A stretch of 8,732 bases of DNA from an uncultured bacterium (GCA_905215425.1 CAJMQD010000027.1:1-8732); one strand, 5' to 3'. Counted from the first letter of the stretch, positions 1 through 6,363 are shown. Numbers and translations are program-made. The notes: generated from the letters alone by a model not told the origin.

Positions 1-1156
1 GCTCTTCATTGGTGGGGATCAGCAGGACCTTCACCTTGGAGTCGGCGGCGGAGATCACGGTCTCCTCGCCGCGGACCTTGTTGGCCTCGGCATCCAGCTT
101 GACGCCCATGAACTCCAGACCCTTGACGATGTTGGCACGGTTGCCGATGCCGTTCTCGCCCACGCCGGCGGTAAAGATGATGGCGTCAACACCACCCATG
201 GCGGCGGCATAGGAGCCGATCAGCTTCTTCACGCCGTACTCGAAGGCCTCAACAGCCAGAGCGGCGCGCTTGTTGCCCTGCTCGGCGGCGGACTCCAGGT
301 CGCGGAAGTCGGAGGACACGCCGGAGATACCCAGCACGCCGGACTTCTTGTTCAGGATGGTCAGCATCTCGTTGATGTTCATGTTGTACTTGTTCATCAG
401 GTACTCCATGATGCCGGCGTCAATGTCGCCGGAGCGGGTGCCCATGGGCAGACCGGCCAGGGGGGTGAAGCCCATGGAAGTGTCCACAGACTTGCCGCCG
501 TCGATAGCGGTGACGGAGGAGCCGTTGCCCAGGTGGCAGGAGATCAGCTTCAGCTCTTCAATGGGCTTGCCCAGCATAGCGGCGGCCCGCTGAGAGACAT
601 ACTTGTGGCTGGTGCCGTGGAAGCCGTAGCGGCGGACGGCGTCCTTCTCGTAATACTCATAGGGCAGAGCGTAAGTATAAGCGACGGGAGGCATGGTCTG
701 GTGGAAGGCGGTGTCGAACACGGCGACCATGGGGGTGCCGGGCATCAGCTTCTGGCAGGCCTTGATGCCGATGATGTTGGCGGGGTTGTGCAGGGGGGCC
801 AGGGGGTTGCACTCCTCGATGGCGGCCATGACCTCGTCGGTGATCAGGACGGACTTGGCGAACTTCTCGCCGCCGTGGACCACGCGGTGACCCACAGCGT
901 CGATCTCCTTCATGGAGGCGATCACGCCGTTGTCCTTGTCCACCAGGGCATTCAGCACAGCCTGAATGGCCTCGGAGTGGGTGGGCATAGCCACATCGGC
1001 CTCCTTCACGGCCTGCTTGCCGGTGGGCTTATAGGTAAACTTGCCGTCGATGCCGATGCGCTCGCACAGGCCCTTGGCCAGCACCTGCTCGGTCTCGGGA
1101 TTCAGCAGCTGATACTTCAGGGAGGAGCTGCCGGCGTTGATGACCAGAATGTTCAT
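1..1156 (-). CDS. ackA: Acetate kinase (C-terminus cut by window edge)
   Basis: AckA reversibly transfers phosphate from acetyl phosphate to ADP, making acetate and ATP in the cytoplasm; it is the last step of acetate fermentation. The 385 visible codons start [18 protein letters not shown], the family's N-terminal phosphate-binding motif (Asn7, Ser10, Ser12, Lys14). Further on come GHRVVHGG with Arg91, the [12 protein letters not shown] segment, the [11 protein letters not shown] motif, [15 protein letters not shown], and at the very edge TNEE with the Glu that matches the catalytic Glu384 of studied acetate kinases. The family is usually about 400 residues, so roughly 15 are missing beyond base 1. 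The start is fixed by AAAGGAGA (1172-1165) 8 nt upstream of the ATG. Codon use is very biased, suggesting high expression. No pta lies upstream, so ackA begins its own transcript here, divergent from tmcAL. Identification is firm. Confidence 0.97.
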   Translation of the reverse strand, partial: MNILVINAGSSSLKYQLLNPETEQVLAKGLCERIGIDGKFTYKPTGKQAVKEADVAMPTHSEAIQAVLNALVDKDNGVIASMKEIDAVGHRVVHGGEKFAKSVLITDEVMAAIEECNPLAPLHNPANIIGIKACQKLMPGTPMVAVFDTAFHQTMPPVAYTYALPYEYYEKDAVRRYGFHGTSHKYVSQRAAAMLGKPIEELKLISCHLGNGSSVTAIDGGKSVDTSMGFTPLAGLPMGTRSGDIDAGIMEYLMNKYNMNINEMLTILNKKSGVLGISGVSSDFRDLESAAEQGNKRAALAVEAFEYGVKKLIGSYAAAMGGVDAIIFTAGVGENGIGNRANIVKGLEFMGVKLDAEANKVRGEETVISAADSKVKVLLIPTNEE

Positions 1157-1212
1157 GGGACGATTCTCCTTTGTCAGATGATATATTTTGGTTGCCTTTT
1201 CAGGGCGGGTGG

Positions 1213-1227
1213 TATTATAGTATAACA
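1213..1227 (-). promoter_or_regulatory. ackA promoter (extended -10), overlapping a plus-strand -10
   Basis: On the minus strand the sequence TGTTATACT (1227-1219) is an extended -10 (TG-N-TATACT), and it runs directly into a perfect TATAAT (1219-1214), so two overlapping -10 boxes are possible. No good -35 is visible at 16-18 bp. The core TTATA-G-TATAA is nearly palindromic, so the plus strand also carries TATAGT (1216-1221), 18 bp after TTGCCT (1192-1197), a candidate tmcAL promoter. Which start is used cannot be decided from sequence. Confidence 0.6.
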
Positions 1228-1230
1228 GAA

Positions 1231-1264
1231 CCCACATTCTGCTCTATTTTACAGCGAATGTGGG
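1231..1264. repeat. 9-bp perfect inverted repeat between ackA and tmcAL
   Basis: CCCACATTC (1231-1239) is repeated inverted as GAATGTGGG (1256-1264), and the inner GCT/AGC (1241-1243/1253-1255) can extend the stem to 12 bp with one bulge. It lies just upstream of the ackA -10, across its -35 region, and just downstream of the candidate plus-strand -10. It could be an operator for ackA, or a 5'-end hairpin on the tmcAL message. No U-run follows directly, so a terminator is less likely. Confidence 0.55.
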
Positions 1265-1324
1265 AGAAAGACAACCTTTTTTCACAAAAATTTTGCCAAT
1301 TTATTTGGAGAAAGAGAGAATATC

Positions 1325-2569
1325 ATGGGGGCGATCGGAATCGTTGCGGAATATAACCCCTTTCATACCGGCCACGCCGGGCAGATCGCCCGGACCCGAG
1401 CTAAGCTGGGCCGGGACGTACCGGTGGCCGCTGTGATGAGCGGAAATTGGGTGCAGCAGGCGGACTGCGCCATCGCCGACAAGTGGACCCGGGCGCAGTT
1501 GGCCCTGATGGGGGGCGTGGATCTGGTGCTGGAGCTGCCCACAGTGTGGGCGGTGTCCTCGGCGGAGTCCTTCGCCCGGGGGGCGGTATCCATTCTGAAT
1601 GCCAGCGGGATCGTGGATGCCCTGTCCTTCGGCAGCGAGGGCGGGGACATGGAACAGCTGGAGCGGGTGGCCGCCTGTCTGGACGGGAGGGAGTATCCCG
1701 CCCTGCTGAAGGAGCAGCTCAGCCGGGGCCTTTCCTTTCCTGCCGCCCGGCAGGGGGTGGCGGAGCAGCTGCTGGGATCGGACGCTGCCGCCCTGTCCCG
1801 GCCCAACAACACCCTTGGCATTGAGTATATCCGGGCGCTGAACAGCCTGAACAGCGCCATCCGCCCCTTTACCGTAAAGCGGGAGGGGGCCGGACACAAC
1901 GAGGCCGCCGTGTTCGCCGGGTCGGCCTCCCGGGAGGAGACCAACCAGTTGTTCTGGCAGCACAACCCCACCCTGTCCGCCACCGCCATTCGGGGTCATC
2001 TTATGGATGGGGAGTGGGAGTTGATGGCCCCCTATCTGCCCCGGGAGGGGGCGGCACTGCTGCGGGAGAACGGGGTGGAGCTGCCCGCCCTGAGGCAGCT
2101 GGAACGGGCCATGCTCACCCGGGTGCGCACCATGTCAGCGGAGGACTGGGGGCGTCTGCCCGACGCCGGAGCGGCGGAGGGCCTGCCCAACCGTCTGGAG
2201 CGGGCAGGGCGGGAGTGCCGATCCATGGAGGAGTTTTTCGACCTGGCCAAGACCAAGCGCTATACCCATTCCCGCCTGCGGCGGCTGGTGCTGTGGGCCT
2301 TTTTGGGGATTACGGCGGCGGACGTGCCCGCTGCCCCCCCATACATTCGGGTGCTGGGCTTCAACGCCCGGGGGCAGGAGCTGCTGAGGGAGATGAAAGG
2401 GCGGGCCTGTCTGCCCATCCTGACCATGCCCGTTCAGGCGCGGGGGCTGGAGGAGGAGGGGCGGCGGCTGTTTGAATTGGAGAGCCGCTGTACCGACCTG
2501 TATAACCTGTGCCGCACCACCCCCCGCCCCGCAGGGGAGGAGTGGACCAGAGGCCCGGTGAGGGGATGA
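1325..2569 (+). CDS. tmcAL: tRNA(Met) cytidine acetate ligase (TmcAL/YlbM family)
   Basis: TmcAL uses acetate and ATP, through acetyl-adenylate, to form N4-acetylcytidine at wobble position 34 of elongator tRNA-Met. The 414 residues match the usual length of about 400-415. Seen in order: IVAEYNPFHTGHAGQI (residues 6-21), the HxGH nucleotidyltransferase motif; MSGNWVQQ (38-45); DKWTRAQLAL (52-61); GVDLVLELP (64-72); SSAESFARGAV (78-88); FGSEGGD (102-108); later KREGAGHNE, SATAIRGHL and the C-terminal TKRYTHSRLRRLVLWAFLGI segment. The usual QRG-E-P-A stretch after SGN reads QQADCA, so the common Arg-Gly pair is Gln-Ala. The start follows a purine-rich GGAGAAAGAGAG (1307-1318), a weaker ribosome site than in neighbours. 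It is divergent from ackA, which may matter because acetate is its substrate. Members were long annotated only as nucleotidyltransferases. Confidence 0.93.
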   Translation: MGAIGIVAEYNPFHTGHAGQIARTRAKLGRDVPVAAVMSGNWVQQADCAIADKWTRAQLALMGGVDLVLELPTVWAVSSAESFARGAVSILNASGIVDALSFGSEGGDMEQLERVAACLDGREYPALLKEQLSRGLSFPAARQGVAEQLLGSDAAALSRPNNTLGIEYIRALNSLNSAIRPFTVKREGAGHNEAAVFAGSASREETNQLFWQHNPTLSATAIRGHLMDGEWELMAPYLPREGAALLRENGVELPALRQLERAMLTRVRTMSAEDWGRLPDAGAAEGLPNRLERAGRECRSMEEFFDLAKTKRYTHSRLRRLVLWAFLGITAADVPAAPPYIRVLGFNARGQELLREMKGRACLPILTMPVQARGLEEEGRRLFELESRCTDLYNLCRTTPRPAGEEWTRGPVRG

Positions 2570-2603
2570 GGCAGCCGTTGGAGTCCGCGGTCGGGGTGAA
2601 GCT

Positions 2604-2651
2604 ATGAAGAAGGCCGCGGGATTTGTAGAAATCGGAGGAGATTTTGGATGA
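2604..2651 (+). other. Possible 15-codon upstream ORF overlapping the next start (ATGA)
   Basis: In the 78-bp gap after tmcAL an ATG opens a short frame, MKKAAGFVEIGGDFG, whose TGA overlaps the ATG of the LOG-family gene as ATGA, the classic geometry of translational coupling. The GGAGGAG site for the downstream gene lies inside it. Its own upstream site is only GGGGTGA. CCGCGGTC/GGCCGCGG (2586-2593/2612-2619) can form a hairpin around its start codon. This may be chance in such a short stretch; it is recorded as a possibility, not a firm gene. Confidence 0.2.
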
Positions 2652-3184
2652 ATATCACCGTCTATCTTGGCGCAAATGAAGGAAATGACCTGAGCTTACG
2701 AAAAGCGGTCGAGGAGTTGGGCGCATGGATCGGGAACAGCGGAAATGCGCTGGTCTACGGCGGCTCCAAATCCGGACTGATGGGCGCGATTGCGGACAGC
2801 GTTTTGAAGGCCGGCGGTGAAGTGACAGGTGTCGAGCCGCAGTTTTTCATCGAAAAGGAATTTCAGCATGACGGCTTGACCCAATTGATCGTGACCAAGG
2901 ATATGGCGGAGCGGAAACATAAAATGATCGAGTTGGGCGATGCCTTTATTGCCTTCCCCGGCGGCACAGGAACGTTGGAAGAAATTACAGAGGTCATGTC
3001 AAAGGTGTCTCTGAAGCATCTGGACGCGCCGTGTATTCTCTATAACCTGAACGGTTACTACAATGATTTGAAAGCGCTTCTGAATCATATGATTGAAAAA
3101 GGACTGTCCTCCAAAGAGCGACAAGAGGGAATCTATTTTGCCGAGAACCTCGGGGATATCAAACGAATTTTGAAATTCGTATAA
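2648..3184 (+). CDS. LOG-family (TIGR00730-like) Rossmann-fold protein
   Basis: A 178-residue cytoplasmic protein of the lysine-decarboxylase-like/LOG fold. Biochemically studied members are nucleoside 5'-monophosphate phosphoribohydrolases (for example cytokinin riboside monophosphate hydrolases); the substrate of this bacterial protein is not evident. Diagnostic motifs are YGGSKSGLMG (37-46; the family usually has YGGG), MAERKHKM (86-93) and PGGTGTLEE (104-112), the active-site signature with its Glu. Length fits the short LOG class. GGAGGAG (2634-2640), 7 nt before the ATG, fixes the start. It follows tmcAL by 78 bp on the same strand, with no clear terminator between, so read-through is possible. 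Composition is clearly more AT-rich than both neighbours, with codons such as AAA, GAA, TTG and ATT in place of AAG, GAG, CTG and ATC, suggesting later acquisition. Family firm; cellular role unknown. Confidence 0.88.
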   Translation: MNITVYLGANEGNDLSLRKAVEELGAWIGNSGNALVYGGSKSGLMGAIADSVLKAGGEVTGVEPQFFIEKEFQHDGLTQLIVTKDMAERKHKMIELGDAFIAFPGGTGTLEEITEVMSKVSLKHLDAPCILYNLNGYYNDLKALLNHMIEKGLSSKERQEGIYFAENLGDIKRILKFV

Positions 3185-3186
3185 CG

Positions 3187-3202
3187 TCCCGCCTGTCCGG
3201 GA
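3187..3202. terminator. Weak convergent hairpin between LOG gene and gluQRS
   Basis: TCCCG-CCTGTC-CGGGA forms a 5-bp stem in the 33-bp gap where the two convergent genes meet. It is symmetric, so it could form in either transcript, but there is no U-run on either side. It is a poor intrinsic terminator; the two messages may instead overlap or end further on. Confidence 0.25.
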
Positions 3203-3217
3203 ACCCATGAGCGGCGG

Positions 3218-4141
3218 CTATTGCTCCATCCGCAGGACCAGATCCTCCCGGGGGACCTTCTCCCAGGCGAACAGGGGCAGCAGGTCACGGGGGGAGACGG
3301 GAGCGGGCTCCGGGATGAGTCCGGCGGCGTGGGCCAGGAGACCCACCAGCTCTTGGGCGGTATACTGCCGCTGAAGCTGGCCCAGCTCCTGGTCCCGGTC
3401 CCGTTTGGCCAGGCGGCGGCCGTCGGGGGCCAGCAGCAGGGGCACATGGCCGTACTCCGGATGGGGCAGGCCCAGCTGCTGCTGGAGCCACAGCTGCCGG
3501 GGGGCGGAGGACAGCAGGTCGCTGCCCCGGACCACCTGGGTCACCCCCATGTCGGCGTCGTCCACCACCACCGCCAGCTGATAGGCGTACACCCCGTCGG
3601 AGCGGCGGAGAATGAAGTCCCCGCAGTCCCGGGCCAGATTTTCCGTATAGGTGCCCTGGCACAGGTCGGGGAAGGAGACTTGATGGTCGGGTACGGCGAT
3701 CCGCCAGGCGGGGCGCCGGGTGCGGGACAGCTCCTCCCGCTGCGCCTGCGTCAGGGCGCGGCACCGACCGCTGTATACCGACAGCCCGTCGGAGCGGTGG
3801 GGGGCAGAGGCGGCCAAGCGCTCCGCCCGGGTGCAGTAGCAGGGGTAGACCAGCCCAGAGGCAGAAAGCGACTGAAAGGCGGCGCGGTAGAGCTCGCTGC
3901 GCCGGCTCTGATATACCGGCTCGTTGTCCCAGTCCAGGCCCAGCCACTCCAGATCCCGCATGACTTGGTCACAGTATTCCTGACGGCAGCGGTCGGGGTC
4001 CAGATCCTCCAGCCGCAGCACCATGCGCCCGCCCACACTGCGGGCGGACAGCCAGGCCAGCAGACAGGACCACAGGTTGCCCAGATGCATCCGTCCGCTG
4101 GGACTGGGGGCAAACCGGCCGCAGACAGGGGCGTTCTCCAT
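3218..4141 (-). CDS. gluQRS: Glutamyl-queuosine tRNA(Asp) synthetase (GluQ-RS)
   Basis: GluQ-RS is a shortened glutamyl-tRNA synthetase without the anticodon-binding domain. It activates glutamate with ATP and attaches it to queuosine 34 of tRNA-Asp. The 307 residues fit the family (about 290-310) and are far shorter than a full GluRS. Visible: GRFAPSPSGRMHLGNL (residues 8-23), the HIGH-type motif; RLEDLDPDR (43-51), amino-acid binding; a zinc site formed by Cys101, Cys103, Tyr123 and Cys127 (CYC and YSGRC); VVVDDADMGVTQVVRGSDLL (191-210); and GRRLAKRD (241-248) in place of KMSKS. The start is the ATG 7 nt after AAAGGAGGG (4157-4149). An in-frame opening runs 80 codons further upstream, but it crosses the MATE terminator and reads as non-coding. 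Its message probably starts in the 51 bp upstream or by read-through from MATE. Full GluRS is excluded by length and the zinc motif. Confidence 0.93.
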   Translation of the reverse strand: MENAPVCGRFAPSPSGRMHLGNLWSCLLAWLSARSVGGRMVLRLEDLDPDRCRQEYCDQVMRDLEWLGLDWDNEPVYQSRRSELYRAAFQSLSASGLVYPCYCTRAERLAASAPHRSDGLSVYSGRCRALTQAQREELSRTRRPAWRIAVPDHQVSFPDLCQGTYTENLARDCGDFILRRSDGVYAYQLAVVVDDADMGVTQVVRGSDLLSSAPRQLWLQQQLGLPHPEYGHVPLLLAPDGRRLAKRDRDQELGQLQRQYTAQELVGLLAHAAGLIPEPAPVSPRDLLPLFAWEKVPREDLVLRMEQ

Positions 4142-4180
4142 GGTTGATCCCTCCTTTACCTCCAGAATAACACGGTTTTT

Positions 4181-4219
4181 TGCAAAAAACAACGCACCTG
4201 CCGAAAAACGGCGGGTGCG
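4181..4219 (-). terminator. Intrinsic terminator of the MATE gene
   Basis: Just after the MATE stop, the minus strand reads CGCACCCGCCG (4219-4209), a short loop of five Ts, then CGGCAGGTGCG (4203-4193), followed by TTGTTTTTTGC (4192-4182). The stem is 11 bp with one C/A mismatch (a G-U pair if read on the plus strand). The minus-strand U-run makes it MATE's terminator and insulates gluQRS. Confidence 0.8.
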
Positions 4220-4227
4220 CTGCTGCT

Positions 4228-5604
4228 TTAATAAAGGGGCTTGATCTCCTTGTGGAAGGCGTGACTCAGGAACAGGGTACTGAGCGCCAGAGAGAAGATC
4301 TCGGCGATGGGGAAGGACCACCAGACAGCGTGCAGACCCAGCAGACGGGACAGGATGAATGCGGCGGGCAGCAGCACGCACAGCTGGCGCACCACCGAGA
4401 CAAGCATGGACAGAAAACCGTGTCCCAGGGCCTGCAGCACAGAGCCGCAGACGATGCAGAAGCCGGCAAAGGGGAAGCTGATGGAGATGATCCGCAGGGC
4501 GGGCACACCGATGGTCAGCAGGTCGGCGGAGGAGCCGTCCTCCGCCATGAACATCCCAATGAGTGCGTCGGGGAAGAACTGGAAGATCAGCAGACCCACA
4601 ACCATGATGCCCACGGCGTAGCAGATGCTCAGCTTGATGGTGGCGGTGATGCGGCTGGGCTTGCGGGCGCCGTAGTTGTAGGCCACGATGGGCACCATGC
4701 CGTTGTTCAGGCCGAACACAGGCATGAAGATAAAGGACTGAAGCTTGAAATAGATACCGAACACGGCGGTGGCCGTGGCGGTGAAGGCCAGCAGGATCTG
4801 GTTCATGCCAAAGGTCATAACAGAGCCGATAGAGCCCATAATGATGGAGGGGACGCCTACGCTGTAAATGCCCTTGATGATGCCGCCGTCGGGGCGGAAG
4901 CCCTTAAACTGGAAGTGGACGTCGGGATTCAGCTTCCAGTTGAAGAAGATGGACAGGCAGGCGGCCATGATCTGCCCGATCACGGTGGCGATGGCGGCGC
5001 CCGCCACCTCTAAACGGGGAAAGCCGAACAATCCGAAAATCAGGATGGGGTCCAGGATGATGTTGATGCCGGCCCCTAAAATTTGCGTGAACATGGTCAG
5101 GACGGTGCGGCCGGTGGACTGTAAGATCCGGTCCATGGTGATTTGAACAAACAGGCCCACACAGCACCCGCAGACAATTAACAGATAGTCGCGGCCGTAA
5201 TTTATAATGGGCTGAATATCTGTTTGAATCGTGTAATAAAAGCGGGAGCCGGTCAGTCCCAGCAGAGTAAAGACCAGCAAGCTGATGATGGAAACAAACA
5301 GGCCGTTGACTGCGGTGGCATCTGCGTGCTTCTGGTCTTTGGAGCCTAAGTAGCGGGAGAGCTGGGCGTTGATGCCCACGCCGGTGCCCACAGAAACCGC
5401 GATCATCAGGTTTTGAATCGGGAAGGCTAACGAGACGGCGTTCAGGGCGTCTTCGCTGATGCGGGAGACAAAGACGCTGTCTACTACATTATATAGGGCC
5501 TGTACCAGCATAGACAGCATCATGGGGATAGACATGCTCAGCAGCAGCTTGTTGACCGGCATAACACCCATTTTGTTTTCTTTGGGAGCTTGGGGGGAAC
5601 TCAT
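4228..5604 (-). CDS. MATE family multidrug/cation antiporter
   Basis: A 458-residue inner-membrane efflux transporter of the MATE family (MepA/NorM/DinF-type), expected to exchange Na+ or H+ for cationic drugs or metabolites. The length (usually 440-470) and about 12 hydrophobic segments in two halves fit. The N-terminal block SIPMMLSMLVQALYNVVDSV (29 onward less the first few residues) with FVSRISEDALNAVSLAFPIQ after it is the characteristic first-helix signature, and its counterpart begins the second half at GVPSIIMGSIGSVMTFGMNQ. GNPxxGxN-like and LDPILIFG segments also fit (ILGAGINIILDPILIFGLFG). The start is set by AAAGGAGGT (5619-5611), 6 nt from the ATG; the N-terminus is a short polar tail with no signal peptide. 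It is monocistronic, with a consensus promoter at 5745-5717 and a terminator at 4219-4181. Substrate cannot be told from sequence. Confidence 0.93.
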   Translation of the reverse strand: MSSPQAPKENKMGVMPVNKLLLSMSIPMMLSMLVQALYNVVDSVFVSRISEDALNAVSLAFPIQNLMIAVSVGTGVGINAQLSRYLGSKDQKHADATAVNGLFVSIISLLVFTLLGLTGSRFYYTIQTDIQPIINYGRDYLLIVCGCCVGLFVQITMDRILQSTGRTVLTMFTQILGAGINIILDPILIFGLFGFPRLEVAGAAIATVIGQIMAACLSIFFNWKLNPDVHFQFKGFRPDGGIIKGIYSVGVPSIIMGSIGSVMTFGMNQILLAFTATATAVFGIYFKLQSFIFMPVFGLNNGMVPIVAYNYGARKPSRITATIKLSICYAVGIMVVGLLIFQFFPDALIGMFMAEDGSSADLLTIGVPALRIISISFPFAGFCIVCGSVLQALGHGFLSMLVSVVRQLCVLLPAAFILSRLLGLHAVWWSFPIAEIFSLALSTLFLSHAFHKEIKPLY

Positions 5605-5716
5605 GGGGGGACCTCCTTTAAGGTTGGACTTAAATTTGTCGATGGAAAGAAGTATCCCAATCCAGCCGCACCGGGGAAATACGGACCAGAGTGGGAATCA
5701 AATCAAGATCTGCTTT

Positions 5717-5745
5717 ATTATAGTGAAAAGCGGGGAAACTGTCAA
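5717..5745 (-). promoter_or_regulatory. Consensus sigma-A promoter for the MATE gene
   Basis: Minus strand TTGACA (5745-5740), a spacer of exactly 17 bp, and TATAAT (5722-5717): a full match to the housekeeping consensus. The start should be near 5710, giving a leader of about 105 nt before the MATE ATG. I see no known riboswitch in that leader, only a loose TCCCA/TGGGA pairing. Confidence 0.88.
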
Positions 5746-5817
5746 CGAATTGGGAGAAGAAAGAATAAAACTGGCTATTTGTTGGAATTTGGGATAAAAA
5801 AGGGGAGAGGACGGAGG

Positions 5818-5860
5818 AAAAACGAATAAATCCGGACCGCACAGCTTGTACGGCCCGGAT
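5818..5860 (-). terminator. Terminator-like hairpin in a short minus-strand transcript
   Basis: On the minus strand, bases 5860-5848 pair with 5842-5830 in a 13-bp stem without mismatch (two G-U pairs) around the loop AAGCT, and TTTATTCGTTTTT follows (5830-5818). The wobbles work only as minus-strand RNA; on the plus strand they are A/C mismatches, so selection appears to be on the minus transcript. It starts only about 10 nt after the predicted start of the promoter at 5906-5878. It could end a roughly 50-nt RNA or attenuate a long leader reaching MATE. Confidence 0.6.
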
Positions 5861-5865
5861 CGAAA

Positions 5866-5906
5866 CACAATACTAATATTATAAACGATATTGTGAGATA
5901 TATCAA
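5866..5906 (-). promoter_or_regulatory. Second minus-strand promoter embedded in an inverted repeat
   Basis: TTGATA (5906-5901), 17 bp, TATAAT (5883-5878) on the minus strand is a near-perfect sigma-A promoter. CACAATA (5866-5872) and TATTGTG (5889-5895), a 7-bp inverted repeat with a 16-bp gap, enclose the -10 box, as expected of an operator. The predicted start is near 5871. Which regulator binds is unknown. Confidence 0.7.
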
Positions 5907-5981
5907 TGGTGAAGATAAAAAACAAATAAAAACAGTCGGAACGCACAAAAACAAAAGGGAAAGTTCGTGGAGTTTTGCGAA

Positions 5982-6010
5982 TTGTTTTTCCGGATCTTTT
6001 TTGCTATTAT
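5982..6010 (+). promoter_or_regulatory. Promoter of the candidate noncoding RNA
   Basis: TTGTTT (5982-5987), a 17-bp spacer and TATTAT (6005-6010) on the plus strand. The start is expected near 6016-6017, right at the 5' edge of the structured region. It diverges from the minus promoter at 5906-5878, with about 75 bp of A-rich sequence between them that shows no gene. Confidence 0.7.
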
Positions 6011-6014
6011 TTAG

Positions 6015-6291
6015 GTACAGAAAGGGTGAGTCCAATGTACAAGTGATTCGCCCCGGAAATTGAAAACGGGGAAGGAACCGACATCCAAAGAAGCAAGCTC
6101 TCCAAATGCAGTCGTCATATACGGCAAAGAACCGCACACTGTGCGTTGATATAAATGAGAGTCGAAGCAGCGAGACAGGATGATCGGAACCGAAAATCTG
6201 TAGAAAGAGAGGTTAATCACGGATGGTAGAGCCCAAGCACTACGAAGAATGACTCCTGACTGGAAAACTGGTCGGGGGTCATTCTTTTTTT
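6015..6291 (+). ncRNA. Candidate free-standing structured noncoding RNA, about 277 nt
   Basis: There is no convincing reading frame, but a promoter, many mutually consistent helices and a strong terminator. By eye: a closing region with GGGT/GCCC (6024-6027/6231-6234), GTCC/GGAT (6030-6033/6221-6224) and GTGATT/AATCAC (6043-6048/6215-6220); hairpin CCCCG/CGGGG (6051-6055/6067-6071); a 9-bp helix CCGACATCC/GGATGaTCGG (6078-6086/6178-6187, one bulged A); AACC/GGTT (6188-6191/6211-6214). Together these make a multi-helix junction. Inside the long arm are GCTCTC/GAGAGT (6097-6102/6157-6162), GTCGT/ACGGC (6111-6115/6121-6125) and CGCAC/GTGCG (6133-6137/6141-6145). The linkers are purine-rich. It lacks the hallmarks of SRP RNA, RNase P, tmRNA, T-box and the c-di-GMP classes. 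The raiA motif, an abundant orphan RNA of Clostridia, is a family worth testing, but I cannot confirm it. Confidence 0.65.
6247..6291 (+). terminator. Strong intrinsic terminator of the noncoding RNA
   Basis: GAATGACTCCTGACTGG (6247-6263) pairs throughout with CTGGTCGGGGGTCATTC (6268-6284), counting G-U pairs, around an AAAA loop, and seven Ts follow (6285-6291). On the minus strand the corresponding run is A-rich, so it acts only on the plus transcript, marking that a plus-strand RNA ends here. Confidence 0.9.
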
Positions 6292-6320
6292 GCTTGCAGA
6301 TCTGCTGGATGGACAACGGG

Positions 6321-6363
6321 ATAAAAGAAAAAAGAAAGACACGACCTTGTCGTGTCTTTCTTT
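6321..6363 (-). terminator. Intrinsic terminator of the tRNA-Leu gene
   Basis: A perfect stem of 12 bp, up to 15 bp (6349-6363 with 6331-6345, 3-nt loop), starts at the last base of the tRNA and is followed on the minus strand by TTTTTTCTTTTAT. It begins directly at the CCA end, so processing must trim right at the hairpin base. Confidence 0.88.

Noticed and set aside
533..1225. 230-residue plus-strand frame rich in Gly, Leu and His
   Set aside because: It is the antisense shadow of ackA, whose motifs are complete on the other strand.
3221..4147. 308-residue plus-strand frame
   Set aside because: Antisense shadow of gluQRS; low-complexity Gly/Gln/Val composition and no ribosome site.
4142..4381. 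Upstream extension of gluQRS by 80 codons
   Set aside because: It crosses the MATE terminator and the end of MATE, and the internal ATG has the correct ribosome site and the family N-terminus.
4180..5013. 277-residue plus-strand frame rich in Asp, Gly and His
   Set aside because: Antisense shadow of the MATE gene; no hydrophobic or domain signal of its own.
5590..5829. 79-residue plus-strand frame containing DGKKYPNPAAPGKYGPEWES
   Set aside because: It overlies the MATE ribosome site, leader and perfect minus-strand promoter, starts inside the MATE gene and has no recognised domain.
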